NCBI GenBank assembly: GCA_964370965.1
Contig: CAYJLW010000003.1
Span: forward strand, 1-64,000
DNA length: 64,000 bases
DNA from: CAYJLW01 sp964370965
GTDB lineage: Bacteria > Actinomycetota > Acidimicrobiia > UBA2766
Direction of reading: 5' to 3'
Shown here: piece after piece, positions 42,674 through 50,369 of the stretch
Position numbering within the stretch: position 1 is the first letter of the stretch
Layout of the letters: every line of letters starts with the position of its first letter
The notes under the pieces: model-generated
The model's input: only the letters and a program-made list of their open reading frames with translations
Database searches by the model: none
Told to the model about the DNA's origin: nothing
Made by a program: the position numbers and the translations under genes

Positions 42674-43455
42674 GGGGCGGCCAGCCAGCGACCGCGGAGG
42701 CCGACGAGGACGACGACGGACACGGCGAGCATCGCCAGGCTCATGGCGACGGCGGCCTCGGGGCTCCGTTCCAGGGCCTCGAAGGCCGCCAGAGGGAGCG
42801 TCTGGGTGCGCCCCGGGAGACTCCCGGCGAACGTGACCGTGGCCCCGAACTCCCCCAGCGCTCGGGCCCAGGCGAGGGCGGTTCCCGCGACCACGGCCGG
42901 CGCCGCGAGGGGCAGCGTGACCCGCCGGAACGTCGTCCAGCGGCCCGCCCCGAGCGTGGCGGCGGCCTCCTCCAGGCGGGTGTCGAGGGAGCGGAACCCG
43001 GCCTCGGCCGAGAGCACGACGAGGGGCATGGCGACGAACGTCTCGGCGAGGACGGCGCCCGCCGTCGTGAAGGGGAGGCGGAGGTCGAAGGCGTCGTAGA
43101 GGACCCGGCCCAGGAATCCGGTGCGGCCGAAGGCGAAGAGGAGGGCGACGCCGCCCACGACCGGGGGGAGGATGAGCGGCAGCGTGGTGAGGGCGCGCAG
43201 CAGCCCGCGTCCGGGGAAGTCGTGGCGGGCCAGCACCCAGGCCAGCGGGAGGCCGACGGCGACGGAGATCACCGTCGCGGAGAGCGAGCAGACGAGTGAC
43301 AGCCAGAGTGCCGAGCGCACTTCGGGGGCGGCGAGCTCGGCGCCCATCGTCCGCCAGGGGGCTCGCAGCACGAGACCGAGCAGGGGCGCCACCACGAGGA
43401 CGGTGGCGGGGAGCGCGAGGCAGACGACCAGGGTGCCCCGGCGCCGGTGCTTCAC
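42670..43455 (-). CDS. modB: Molybdate ABC transporter permease
   Basis: A membrane protein of 261 residues with five or six helices. The cytoplasmic EAA loop is EEAAATLGAGRWTTFRRVTLPLAAP, and ALGEFGATVTFAGSLPGRTQTLPLA is the ModB signature. It forms the channel for molybdate with ModC. It overlaps both modA and modC by four bases. Confidence 0.92.
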   Translation of the reverse strand: MKHRRRGTLVVCLALPATVLVVAPLLGLVLRAPWRTMGAELAAPEVRSALWLSLVCSLSATVISVAVGLPLAWVLARHDFPGRGLLRALTTLPLILPPVVGGVALLFAFGRTGFLGRVLYDAFDLRLPFTTAGAVLAETFVAMPLVVLSAEAGFRSLDTRLEEAAATLGAGRWTTFRRVTLPLAAPAVVAGTALAWARALGEFGATVTFAGSLPGRTQTLPLAAFEALERSPEAAVAMSLAMLAVSVVVLVGLRGRWLAAP

Positions 43456-44228
43456 GGCTTCAGGAAGCCGGAGCGCCGCAGCACGTCGCGTCCGGCGGGG
43501 GAGAGGGCGAAGTTCGCGAACTGCCTTGCCTGGCGGCCGTAGCGGGCTTCGGTGTGGACTGCGACGGGGTACTCGGCGACGACGTTGTCCGCCGGCGGGA
43601 TCTGGACACCGGAGACGCGCTCTCCTGCGGCGCGGACGTCCGTGGCGTAGACGACGCCGGCATCGGCCTCCCCGAGGGCGACCTTCGTCACGACCCCCTT
43701 CACGCCGTCTTCCAGGGAGGCCGGGGAGACGTCCGCCCTGGCCCGGGCGAGAGCTTCGCCGGCGTAGCGGCCGACGGGGACGTTCTCGTTGCAGAGCACC
43801 ACGATGAGGCCGGGGCGGGCGAGGTCGGAGAGGGAGCGGATCCCCTCGGGGTTGCCGGCGGCAACGACGATCTCCAGGGTGTTGCGGGCGAAGACGGTCG
43901 CCTTCCCCTCGAGGAGTCCCGCCCTGGACAGACGGGCCATGGTCTCCGGGTCGGCCGTGGCCACGACGTCCGCCGGGGCGCCCTGTTCCAGTTGGGCGGC
44001 GAGCACGCCGGAGCCGGCGAAGCTGAAGCGCACGGTCGTGTCCGGGTACGCCACCTCGAAGGCCCTGCCCAGCTCGGTGAACGCCTCCGTGAGCGAGGAC
44101 GCCGCGAACACCCTGAGCTCGACGGCTCCGGACTCCGGCGTGCGCCCCGGGGCGGTGCCGCCGCAGGCGACGAGCGCCGCGGCGACGAGAACGGCGGCCA
44201 ACGCCCCGGGGCTGTGGCGTCCGCGCAT
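43452..44228 (-). CDS. modA: Molybdate-binding lipoprotein
   Basis: A protein of 258 residues with a lipoprotein signal ending at Cys22 (LVACGG). Anion-binding motifs of ModA are seen: VFAASSLTEAFTELG, FSFAGSGVLAAQLEQGAPADVVATAD and VGRYAGEAL. It captures molybdate outside the membrane and delivers it to ModBC. ATG at 44228 overlaps the stop of the regulator gene upstream. Confidence 0.92.
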   Translation of the reverse strand: MRGRHSPGALAAVLVAAALVACGGTAPGRTPESGAVELRVFAASSLTEAFTELGRAFEVAYPDTTVRFSFAGSGVLAAQLEQGAPADVVATADPETMARLSRAGLLEGKATVFARNTLEIVVAAGNPEGIRSLSDLARPGLIVVLCNENVPVGRYAGEALARARADVSPASLEDGVKGVVTKVALGEADAGVVYATDVRAAGERVSGVQIPPADNVVAEYPVAVHTEARYGRQARQFANFALSPAGRDVLRRSGFLKP

Positions 44229-44626
44229 CAGGTCCCCGGGAGCTCGACGACGACGGTCGTGGCCTTCACCGCGGCGACGGCCCGCACCCCGGGAGCGAGG
44301 CCGAGCTCGTCGGCGGCCTCCCGTGTCATGAGCGACACCACGCGGTGCGGGCCCGCCTGGATCTCGACCTGGGCGGTGACCTTGTCCTTGAGGACCCGGG
44401 TGACGATGCCGGGGAAGCGGTTCCGGGCCGACTGCGCCGTGAAGGCGACCGGTTCGGGCGCTGCGGCCATCTCCCGGGCGACCCGGGCGAGCTCGGTGCC
44501 GCTCACTCGACGCTGGCCGCCCCCGGTGCGGGTGGTGTGGAGGCGGCCGTCGTCCGCCCAACGGCGCAGGGTGTCGATGCCGACACCGAGGATCTCCGCT
44601 GCCTGCCCGATCCGGTAGCTGGCCAT
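44228..44626 (-). CDS. HTH-Mop molybdate-responsive regulator
   Basis: A protein of 132 residues. The N-terminus is an excisionase/MerR-like HTH (YRIGQAAEILGVGIDTLRRW, then DDGRLHTTRTGGGQRRV). The C-terminus is a molybdopterin-binding-protein/TOBE domain (ARNRFPGIVTRVLKDKVTAQ, VVSLMTREAADELGLAPG, AVKATTVVVELP). It is the first gene of a four-gene operon, all coupled by 4-base overlaps, so it probably senses molybdate and controls its own transporter. The HTH is not the classical ModE HTH. Confidence 0.85.
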   Translation of the reverse strand: MASYRIGQAAEILGVGIDTLRRWADDGRLHTTRTGGGQRRVSGTELARVAREMAAAPEPVAFTAQSARNRFPGIVTRVLKDKVTAQVEIQAGPHRVVSLMTREAADELGLAPGVRAVAAVKATTVVVELPGT

Positions 44627-44638
44627 CGCCAGAACCTA
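44627..44638 (-). promoter_or_regulatory. Leaderless-type promoter of the mod operon
   Basis: On the minus strand TAGGTT (44638-44633) is followed by six bases and the ATG at 44626. Two CACGTG hexamers lie upstream within 44655-44676 and could be operator half-sites. The -35 region is unclear. Confidence 0.5.
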
Positions 44639-44780
44639 GCAGATCCGAGGTTGCACACGTGGAAAGCTTGCACGTGCCGGGCGGCGGCGGGGCTGTAGCG
44701 CGGGTGCGGTCGCCGCGGCCGGGTGCGCCCGGCGCCGCCGGCGCTGGCGCCGCTGCCGCTGCCGCCCCCGGAATACCGCC

Positions 44781-44846
44781 CCCAGAACGAAACTGGGCGC
44801 GCCACGCGTCAAATGCGGGGTCTGGCGCGCCCAGTTTCGTTCTGGG
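44781..44846. repeat. Long inverted repeat (24-nt arms), copy 1
   Basis: The arms at 44781-44804 and 44823-44846 are exact complements and run from CCCAGAACGAAACTGGG to the NgoAIV-like GGCGCGCC core. The 18-base loop is unrelated. CCGGAATACCG precedes it. A second, partly decayed copy lies to the right of the first N run. Confidence 0.8.
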
Positions 44847-44935
44847 GGGCGAGGCCACCGGAATGGGCCTGTTTCAGATTGGGTGCTCGCGATTTCGCTT
44901 GTTATCGTCGATGATGTGGGGATGGCACATGGGTT

Positions 44936-44945
44936 NNNNNNNNNN
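44936..44945. other. Assembly gap (10 N)
   Basis: Ten N of standard length mark an unspecified gap. It lies between two copies of the same inverted repeat, so the break was probably caused by the repeat. Reading frames that cross it are not valid. Confidence 0.95.
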
Positions 44946-45030
44946 CCCGGAATCCCGCCCCCCGACCGAACCGGGGCGCGCCCCGCGGCAACTGCGGGGC
45001 CTGGCGCGCCCAGTTTCGTTCTGGGGGGCG
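44946..45030. repeat. Long inverted repeat, decayed copy 2
   Basis: The right arm (45002-45025) is identical to that of copy 1, while the left arm (ACCGAACCGGGGCGCGCC) has several substitutions. A CCGGAATCCCG stretch precedes it. The sequence begins immediately at the end of the N run. Confidence 0.65.
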
Positions 45031-45078
45031 CGGCCCCCGGAATACCGGTGTCACGCACGCGGGCACCGCTGGGCGGGC

Positions 45079-45126
45079 CAATGTGAAGCCGTTGTCCCGG
45101 AATACCGGGCAAACGGCATCACTTTG
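45079..45126. repeat. 48-bp dispersed palindromic repeat, copy 2
   Basis: It starts CAATGTGAAG and ends CATCACTTTG with a CCCGGAATACCGGG core. Length and end sequences match the copy at 34943. Confidence 0.75.
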
Positions 45127-45180
45127 CGTGGGGCGGGGCGGGGCGGGCACCGCTGGGCGGGGCCTCGGTGCCGGGCGGGC

Positions 45181-45228
45181 CAATGTGATGCTGTCGTGCC
45201 GGTATTCCGGGGAATCGGCATCAGTTTG
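45181..45228. repeat. 48-bp dispersed palindromic repeat, copy 3
   Basis: It starts CAATGTGATG and ends CATCAGTTTG with a CCGGTATTCCGG core. It is 54 bases from copy 2, with the GC-rich interval GCGGGCACCGCTGGGCGG repeated before both. Confidence 0.75.
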
Positions 45229-45265
45229 GACGTGCTCGCGGGCTGGGGGCGGGTTCGCGGCCTCC

Positions 45266-46240
45266 TCAGCAGGCGGTGCGGGCGGCGTCGAGGCTGCGGT
45301 TCTTGAGGAGGAAGCTGTCCCCGGCGGCCCTCGCGTCCGGGCAGAAGGACGCCGGGTCGAGGCCGTACTCGATACCCAGCACGGCCTTGCCCGCGGCCCG
45401 GAACGGGTCGAGGAGGCCGCACTCCCGGTAGCGGTGGCAGCTCTCGTTCACGGCGAAGTCGAAGTCCGCCACGAGTGCGGCGGCCTGGACGACGTCGTTC
45501 TTCAGGCCCACGGCGAGGTCGCTGGCATGCGCCTCGGCGGCGACCCAGCGGTTGAAGGCGAGCTGGTCGGCGGCGGTCAGGGGGAAGCCCGTCGTGTTCG
45601 TGTGCCCGTCGACGTTGTCCGGGTCGACGCCGTCACATCCCTTCGCCGCGGCGAGATCCATGCGGGCCGAGAGGATCGGGCGCACGGCGGCGCTGCGCAC
45701 GTCCACCCAGCGCTCACCCGGCCACCCGTTCGACGATCCCAAGGCGGCGGCGGGGTAGGCGCCGGCGTCGGGCCGCCAGTCCTCCCAGGACCCGGCGCTG
45801 AAGTAGCACACCACGCGGGAGCCGGCGGTGTGCAGGGAGTCGATGGTCGCCTGCGGGGTGTCGAAGAGGTCGAGGACGTACACGTCGACGTCGAGGGACG
45901 TGTCGAGTGCTCCGGTGAACTGGATCTGCCAGCTCGCCCCTGAGGCCGGCCGCCAGCGCTCCGGGGCGGGCGCCGGTGGTGGAGCGGGTGGGGCGGGCGC
46001 CGGCGGTGGAGCGGGTGGGGTGGGCGCGGGGACGGGGGCGGGGGTGGGGCCCCTGGGGGCGCCGCGGCGGCGCTTCGGGGGACGCCGCCTCAGGGGGCGC
46101 GCCTTGCCCTTGGCCGCCTTGCGCGAGGCCACGGCAGCGCCGGCGGGAGCGGCACCGAGGTTCCCGGCGCCGGCTGCGCCGCCGACCGCGAGAGCCAGGG
46201 CGACGGCGAGGACGACGGGAACGCGGAGGACACGGGCCAT
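45266..46240 (-). CDS. Secreted GH114-type endo-alpha-1,4-polygalactosaminidase-like protein
   Basis: A protein of 324 residues. A signal peptide (about 1-37) is followed by a basic stretch and a Pro/Ala linker (about 60-93) and then a TIM-barrel domain. The family motifs are VDVYVLDLFDTPQATIDSLH, VVCYFSAGSWEDWRPD, CDGVDPDNVDG and VGLKNDVVQAAAL. GH114 enzymes cleave galactosaminogalactan-type polymers. The acidic residues expected in catalysis (the DLFD and DPDNVDG aspartates) are present. It should be exported, perhaps held in the wall by its linker. Upstream, on the same strand, the gene abuts tRNA-Thr. Confidence 0.82.
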   Translation of the reverse strand: MARVLRVPVVLAVALALAVGGAAGAGNLGAAPAGAAVASRKAAKGKARPLRRRPPKRRRGAPRGPTPAPVPAPTPPAPPPAPAPPAPPPAPAPERWRPASGASWQIQFTGALDTSLDVDVYVLDLFDTPQATIDSLHTAGSRVVCYFSAGSWEDWRPDAGAYPAAALGSSNGWPGERWVDVRSAAVRPILSARMDLAAAKGCDGVDPDNVDGHTNTTGFPLTAADQLAFNRWVAAEAHASDLAVGLKNDVVQAAALVADFDFAVNESCHRYRECGLLDPFRAAGKAVLGIEYGLDPASFCPDARAAGDSFLLKNRSLDAARTAC

Positions 46241-46372
46241 GCAGCGTGTATCGGCAAAAGCGAGCGTCCACCTTGCCCCGTGCCGGCGAGGTTGCGAAGC
46301 CGTAGTGTCCGGCCCGCCCGGGCCGTCCGGCCCTGACCTCCCGCCCGCGGACCTTGCTAGCCTTCGCGCCTC

Positions 46373-46444
<72 letters not shown>

Positions 46445-46872
46445 CTCGGCGAACCGGCAGGTCAGAGGGTGGTTCTCGTGTGGCCGCCACGACGCCCGGT
46501 CACCTGGGAACCCGCCAGGTGAGCAAGCGGTGAGCCAACCGGGCGCGCCACGGCCCCCGGAGGGGTCACGGCCCGGCGCCCACCGGCGAGGCGCTCCATG
46601 GCGGCGCAAGCCAGCGCCGTCCGGCATAGGCAGCGCTGGGGACAGCCGTCACCGGTGGTCTTGGCCTTCAGCAGCGCATCGATGCGTTCGGGTGGGGTGC
46701 TTGAGGTGCCGAGCCCCGAGGGTCGGCAGCAGACGGGCCCGCATGAACCGGGCGCAACGCGCGACGGTGGGCTCCCCACATTGTGCGGGCGGTTGTGCCA
46801 TGGTGGTCTCTGGCCGGTGTGAGCATCGGGGAGTACGTCCCGAAGAGGCTCCGGTGGGAGGGGGTGGATGAC
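46445..46872. other. Stretch after tRNA-Thr without a supported gene
   Basis: Several frames are open on both strands, as expected at this G+C content, but none has recognisable motifs or a convincing start. I saw no integrase and no direct repeat of the tRNA 3' end, so an integrated element is not supported. Confidence 0.5.
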
Positions 46873-47199
46873 ATGATCGAGATCGAAGCGGGGGCGTGCC
46901 CCGAGTGCGGGAGTGGGGACACGGGCCGTCTCCTCTGGGGTGACGACGTCGAGTTCAGGCTCTGGGTCGTTCCCGAGGGAGACCCCCGTGTCCACCGTGT
47001 CGTTCCCGCAGGCTGCTTCATCTTCCCCGACGAGAACGGCGTGGTTCACGTCTGGCGGTGCCGGGTCTGCGACCACGAGTGGGGTTCTCAACCGGCTGAC
47101 GACGTACCCGGCTGGGAGGACGTCTTCCCCGATGTCGAGGTGCCCTGGGCAAGGCAGAGGCCCGACGGGCCCCCTCCGTCGCGACACGAGTGGTCCTGA
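46873..47199 (+). CDS. Small zinc-ribbon protein of unknown function
   Basis: A protein of 108 residues. CPECGSGD near the start and CRVCDHEWG near residue 70 form a treble-clef or zinc-ribbon pair. Between them lies LLWGDDVEFRLWVVPEGDPRVHR, and the C-terminus is acidic/aromatic (DVPGWEDVFPDVEVPW). The ATG at 46873 has GGAGGGGGTGG upstream; a GTG at 46819 is in frame but weaker. The last codons lie inside a 33-bp repeat that recurs after the second N run, so the true C-terminus could be affected by assembly. Confidence 0.6.
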   Translation: MIEIEAGACPECGSGDTGRLLWGDDVEFRLWVVPEGDPRVHRVVPAGCFIFPDENGVVHVWRCRVCDHEWGSQPADDVPGWEDVFPDVEVPWARQRPDGPPPSRHEWS

Positions 47200-47206
47200 A
47201 ATGACG
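47174..47206 (+). repeat. 33-bp direct repeat, left copy
   Basis: It is identical to 47314-47346, which begins immediately after the N run. Its presence on both sides indicates a repeat-induced break or a mis-join. The stop of the zinc-ribbon gene is in this copy. Confidence 0.85.
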
Positions 47207-47303
47207 GCAAACCGGCAATTAAGGGCCCCACCCCGCCCGGCCCCGCCGGGGCCGGGACGACTCCCGGCCTGCCCGGCCTCCGCATTCCCTTTGGTCGGTC
47301 AGT

Positions 47304-47313
47304 NNNNNNNNNN
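47304..47313. other. Assembly gap (10 N)
   Basis: This is a second gap of ten N. The sequence to its right starts exactly with the 33-bp repeat already seen 98 bases to the left of the gap. Confidence 0.95.
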
Positions 47314-47372
47314 CTCCGTCGCGACACGAGTGGTCCTGAAATGACGAAATACCGTCATTTCAGGACCACTCG
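47314..47372. repeat. 33-bp direct repeat (right copy) extended into a 20-nt-arm palindrome
   Basis: The copy at 47314-47346 continues into a perfect inverted repeat: arm 47327-47346 (CGAGTGGTCCTGAAATGACG), six bases, arm 47353-47372. The left copy has only the first arm. It may be a short palindromic element or a terminator. Confidence 0.75.
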
Positions 47373-47397
47373 CGGCCCTGCCCCGACTCCCCGCCGC

Positions 47398-47590
47398 TAC
47401 TCGGTCTCGAAGCCGTGGGTGTCGAACTTGAAGGTGGTGGCGTCTCGCGTCCGGTCCGGCCACGTCATGGCCGAGACGACAGCCCTCCCGGAGGCGTGAT
47501 TCGGGGCGATCAACTACCTCAACCACCCCGAGGTCTTTGGCATCGGGGGGGGCACCGGAGGAATCGTCGGGGATCTGAGAGGACCACGTT
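47398..47590 (-). pseudogene. Possible frame-shifted gene remnant
   Basis: Two natural-looking peptide stretches lie in adjacent minus-strand frames: DDSSGAPPDAKDLGVVEVVD, then ASGRAVVSAMTWPDRTRD and ATTFKFDTHGFETE with a stop. They join if one base is lost near 47520. I do not recognise the family. It is next to a repeat-bounded gap, so either decay or assembly error is possible. Confidence 0.3.
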
Positions 47591-47651
47591 GTGGCGTCGC
47601 CTCAGAGCGTCCACCGCCACGTGCCACGAGCCGGAGGCGCACCCAGGCCCG

Positions 47652-48521
47652 TCAGCCCAGGCCGCGGGAGTCCTGCTTGAGGGCGGTGTCCACGCCGAGG
47701 GCGGCGGCGACGACAAGGCTGCGGAGCGGGTCCTCGAGGGGGCGGTGGATCTGCAGGACGTAGTTGTCCGCCGTCGTGAACATCGCCTTGGCGACGCCCT
47801 CGAAGGTCTTGGTGATGCGGGCCACCTCGGCGCCGGTGTGGTCATCGATGCGGAAGTTCCAGGCCCGCCAGTTCTCGGCGTTGATCGAACCGTAGGTGTG
47901 CTGGCCGGACTGGAGGGTGAAGTGGATCTTGCCGAACATGTTGTCCTGCACGATGCGTCCGACCTCGCGGCCGGCGCCGTCGCCCACGATCACAGTGGAC
48001 TTGAAGACCTTGCCCGGACGCGTGAGCTGCAGGAGCGGCGTCCCGGCCATGTCGTGGATCACGAGGTTGTGGGTCATGAACTGGTCCAGGGACGTGAGCA
48101 CCCGGAGGGCCTTCTTCGCCGCGCTCTGGCCCACCTGGCGGACGGCGCCGAGCTGGCGGCCGTGCTGGTCGAAGACGGCGTACTCGTTGTTGACCTCGAT
48201 GATCTTCGCCTTCTGGTTCACGACGAGGACCGGCTCGGTGAGGATCGTGCCTCCGCCCCCGCCGACAGGCTGGACGAGGCCTGCCCGTTGCTGGACCTGC
48301 CGGCGGATCCGGTCGGGGTCGTCCCCGCCGAGGGGTCGGTCCACGAGGTTCGTCACCGACTGCACGACCCCGCCGCCCTCCAGCGGTGTGGGATCGACCT
48401 GGGCGGCACCGTTGTGGCTCACGTGCTCCGTCCAGTGGGCGCCGTCCCAGTGACGGAACTGGAACCGGCCGAAGGGGTCGGGGTGCCATCCGGCGGGCGG
48501 GGGTCCGGCCGGGTGTGTCAT
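47652..48521 (-). CDS. DUF2510 plus LURP-one/phospholipid scramblase-related protein
   Basis: A protein of 289 residues. The N-terminus (GWHPDPFGRFQFRHWDGAHW) is a DUF2510 domain, common in actinobacterial envelope-linked proteins. From about residue 95 there is a tubby-like LURP-one/scramblase domain: EPVLVVNQKAKIIEVNNEYAV, FDQHGRQLGAVRQVGQ, VIHDMAGTPLLQLTRPGKVF, VGRIVQDNMFGKIHFTL and FRIDDHTGAEVARITKTFEG. The function is unknown in bacteria. The start has AGGAGCG upstream. Confidence 0.85.
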   Translation of the reverse strand: MTHPAGPPPAGWHPDPFGRFQFRHWDGAHWTEHVSHNGAAQVDPTPLEGGGVVQSVTNLVDRPLGGDDPDRIRRQVQQRAGLVQPVGGGGGTILTEPVLVVNQKAKIIEVNNEYAVFDQHGRQLGAVRQVGQSAAKKALRVLTSLDQFMTHNLVIHDMAGTPLLQLTRPGKVFKSTVIVGDGAGREVGRIVQDNMFGKIHFTLQSGQHTYGSINAENWRAWNFRIDDHTGAEVARITKTFEGVAKAMFTTADNYVLQIHRPLEDPLRSLVVAAALGVDTALKQDSRGLG

Positions 48522-48622
48522 GACGGGCGCTCCTGGGGTCGCGGACGACCCAGCGTAGGCCGTGGCAGACCGGAGCCCCTCTGTAGGGTGGGTCCCTCGT
48601 ACCGGCAGTGTGAGGGGCCGTC

Positions 48623-49534
48623 ATGCGAGTGAGCGTGTTCATGCAGGAGCATTCCGACCTCGGCCAGGCGGTCGGGGAGATCGCGGCCCTGGAGGCCGCC
48701 GGGGTGCGCCGGGTCTGGGTGTGGAACGTCTTCGGCCTCGACGCCATGGTCCTCGCCGCCGTTGCCGGGGGTGCCACGAGCCGCATCGAGATCGGCACGG
48801 CAGTCGTCCCCACCTACCCCCGCCACCCCCACGCCATGATGCAGGAGGCCCTCACTGTGCAGGCCGCCTGCGGGGGCCGCTTCACCCTCGGTGTGGGCAC
48901 GAGCCACGAGCCGGTGATCTCGGCCATGTTCGGGATCCCCTTCGAGCGGCCGATCCGTCATATCAGGGAGTACGTCACGGTCTGTCGCGCCCTCGCCCGG
49001 GGGCCGGCGGCGTACCAGGGCGAGCTCTACAACGTGACCGCCCCGCTGCTCGTGAAGGGGGCGACGGGCGGCCTCGACGTCATGATCTCGGCGCTCAGCC
49101 CGCAGATGCTGCGGGTGGGCGGGGAGGTGTCCGACGGGGTGATCACCTGGCTGGCGGACGCCGCCTATACCCGGGACACCGCCGTGCCCGCCGTGGCCGA
49201 GGGCGCCGCCCGGGCGGACCGGCCCGCCCCACCGGTGGTCACCACCATCCCGGTGGCCGTCACCGAAGACCTCGCCGCCGGACGGGAGGTCGCCGCCCGC
49301 GAGCTCGCCGTGTATGCCACGCTGCCGTTCTACCGCCGGGTGCTCGACGCCTCCGGGGCGAGGCGCCCGGAGGATGTGGCGATCGTGGGTCCTGAGGCCG
49401 CCGTCGCCGAGGCCGTCGCCGAGTTCGCCGCCGCCGGGACGGCCGAACTGGCGGTCTGGCCCCTGTCCGTGGGCGACGACCCCGAGGCCTCCCGGCGCCG
49501 CGCCGTGGAGTGCATCGTGGGACTGGACGCCTGA
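48623..49534 (+). CDS. LLM-class F420-dependent oxidoreductase
   Basis: A protein of 303 residues with the luciferase-like monooxygenase barrel: AVGEIAALEAAGVRRVWVWN, RIEIGTAVVPTYPRHPHAMMQ, GRFTLGVGTSHEPVISAMFG, and GGLDVMISALSPQMLRVGGEVSDGVITWL. These are typical of F420-dependent actinobacterial members. The reaction is unknown; no F420 biosynthesis gene is next to it. The ATG start has GAGGGG upstream. Confidence 0.85.
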   Translation: MRVSVFMQEHSDLGQAVGEIAALEAAGVRRVWVWNVFGLDAMVLAAVAGGATSRIEIGTAVVPTYPRHPHAMMQEALTVQAACGGRFTLGVGTSHEPVISAMFGIPFERPIRHIREYVTVCRALARGPAAYQGELYNVTAPLLVKGATGGLDVMISALSPQMLRVGGEVSDGVITWLADAAYTRDTAVPAVAEGAARADRPAPPVVTTIPVAVTEDLAAGREVAARELAVYATLPFYRRVLDASGARRPEDVAIVGPEAAVAEAVAEFAAAGTAELAVWPLSVGDDPEASRRRAVECIVGLDA

Positions 49535-49595
49535 GGCACCAGTCTGTGGGTCTTGGCCTCGCCCCGCAGCAGCGGGCACACCGTTCCGGCGCGAA

Positions 49596-49612
49596 GTGCT
49601 ACTGTGTAGCAC
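49596..49612 (+). promoter_or_regulatory. Palindromic operator and leaderless promoter of the Phd/PIN pair
   Basis: GTGCTAC (49596-49602), three bases, and GTAGCAC (49606-49612) form a perfect palindrome that ends at the base before the ATG at 49613. TACTGT at 49600-49605 lies seven bases before that ATG. Confidence 0.65.
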
Positions 49613-49888
49613 ATGAAGCAGGTCGGTGTCCGTGCCTTGAAGCAGAACGCCTCCGCTGTGGTGGCCGAGGCCGCCGCCGGCGAGGTCGTCGTCATCACAG
49701 ATCGGGGCCGGCCCGTCGCCCAGCTCATGCCCCTCTCTACGGGTCGCCTGGAGGCACTGGTCGCCGCGGGTCGCGCCCGGTGGCCCACGCGGTCGCTGGC
49801 CGATCTGCCGCCGCCAGCGCCACGGGGGCGGGGTCAGCGGGCCCTCTCGGCGGTCCTCGAGGAGATGCGCGCCGCGGAGCGCTACTGA
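49613..49888 (+). CDS. Phd/YefM-type antitoxin
   Basis: A protein of 91 residues: MKQVGVRALKQNASAVVAEA is followed by AAGEVVVITDRGRPVAQLMPL, the classical Phd N-terminal fold, and a C-terminal tail with RALSAVLEEMRAAERY. The PIN toxin gene begins one base after the stop. The start is set by the promoter hexamer seven bases upstream. Confidence 0.88.
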   Translation: MKQVGVRALKQNASAVVAEAAAGEVVVITDRGRPVAQLMPLSTGRLEALVAAGRARWPTRSLADLPPPAPRGRGQRALSAVLEEMRAAERY

Positions 49889-50281
49889 ATGCCCTACTAC
49901 CTCGACACTTCGGCCGCCGTGAAGCTGGTCGTGGCCGAGGCCGGCTCCGCCGCCTTGCGGTCCTGGCTCGCCGGGCTCGATGCGGAAGTGGTCTCCTCCG
50001 ACCTGTTGCGCACCGAGTTGCTCCGGGCGACGCGGCGGGGCGCACCCGCGCAGATGCGCCAGGCGCGTGCCGTCCTCGACTCGGTGACACTCATGTCGGT
50101 GCCCGCAGCGACCTTCGAGCGCGCGGGCGAGGTCGGCCCCGACTCCCTCCGGAGCCTCGACGCCCTGCACCTGGCGGCCGCCCTGGAGCTCGGCGACGAG
50201 CTGCAGGGTGTCGTCACCTACGACGAGCGTCTCGCCGGAGCGGCGGCCGCCCACGGCATCGAAGTCGTTGCGCCCCGGTAG
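49889..50281 (+). CDS. VapC-type PIN-domain toxin
   Basis: A protein of 130 residues: MPYYLDTSAAVKLVVAEAGS, VSSDLLRTELLRATRRG, LRSLDALHLAAALELGDEL and VVTYDERLAGAAAAHG. The acidic residues at positions about 6, 43, 94 and 112 match the PIN metal site. It is co-transcribed with a Phd-type antitoxin. Confidence 0.9.
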   Translation: MPYYLDTSAAVKLVVAEAGSAALRSWLAGLDAEVVSSDLLRTELLRATRRGAPAQMRQARAVLDSVTLMSVPAATFERAGEVGPDSLRSLDALHLAAALELGDELQGVVTYDERLAGAAAAHGIEVVAPR

Positions 50282-50369
50282 AGGGCGGCGGGCGTCTGAA
50301 GGCGTCAACCCGATCTCCTCCCCGCCGCCTCGCCGTCCGGCTTCCGGGACCGCTGCGTCCCGTCCGGGC

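Noticed and set aside
44636..45306. Frames running through the N gap
   Set aside because: They contain unknown bases, consist of repeat translations and have no homology-like features.
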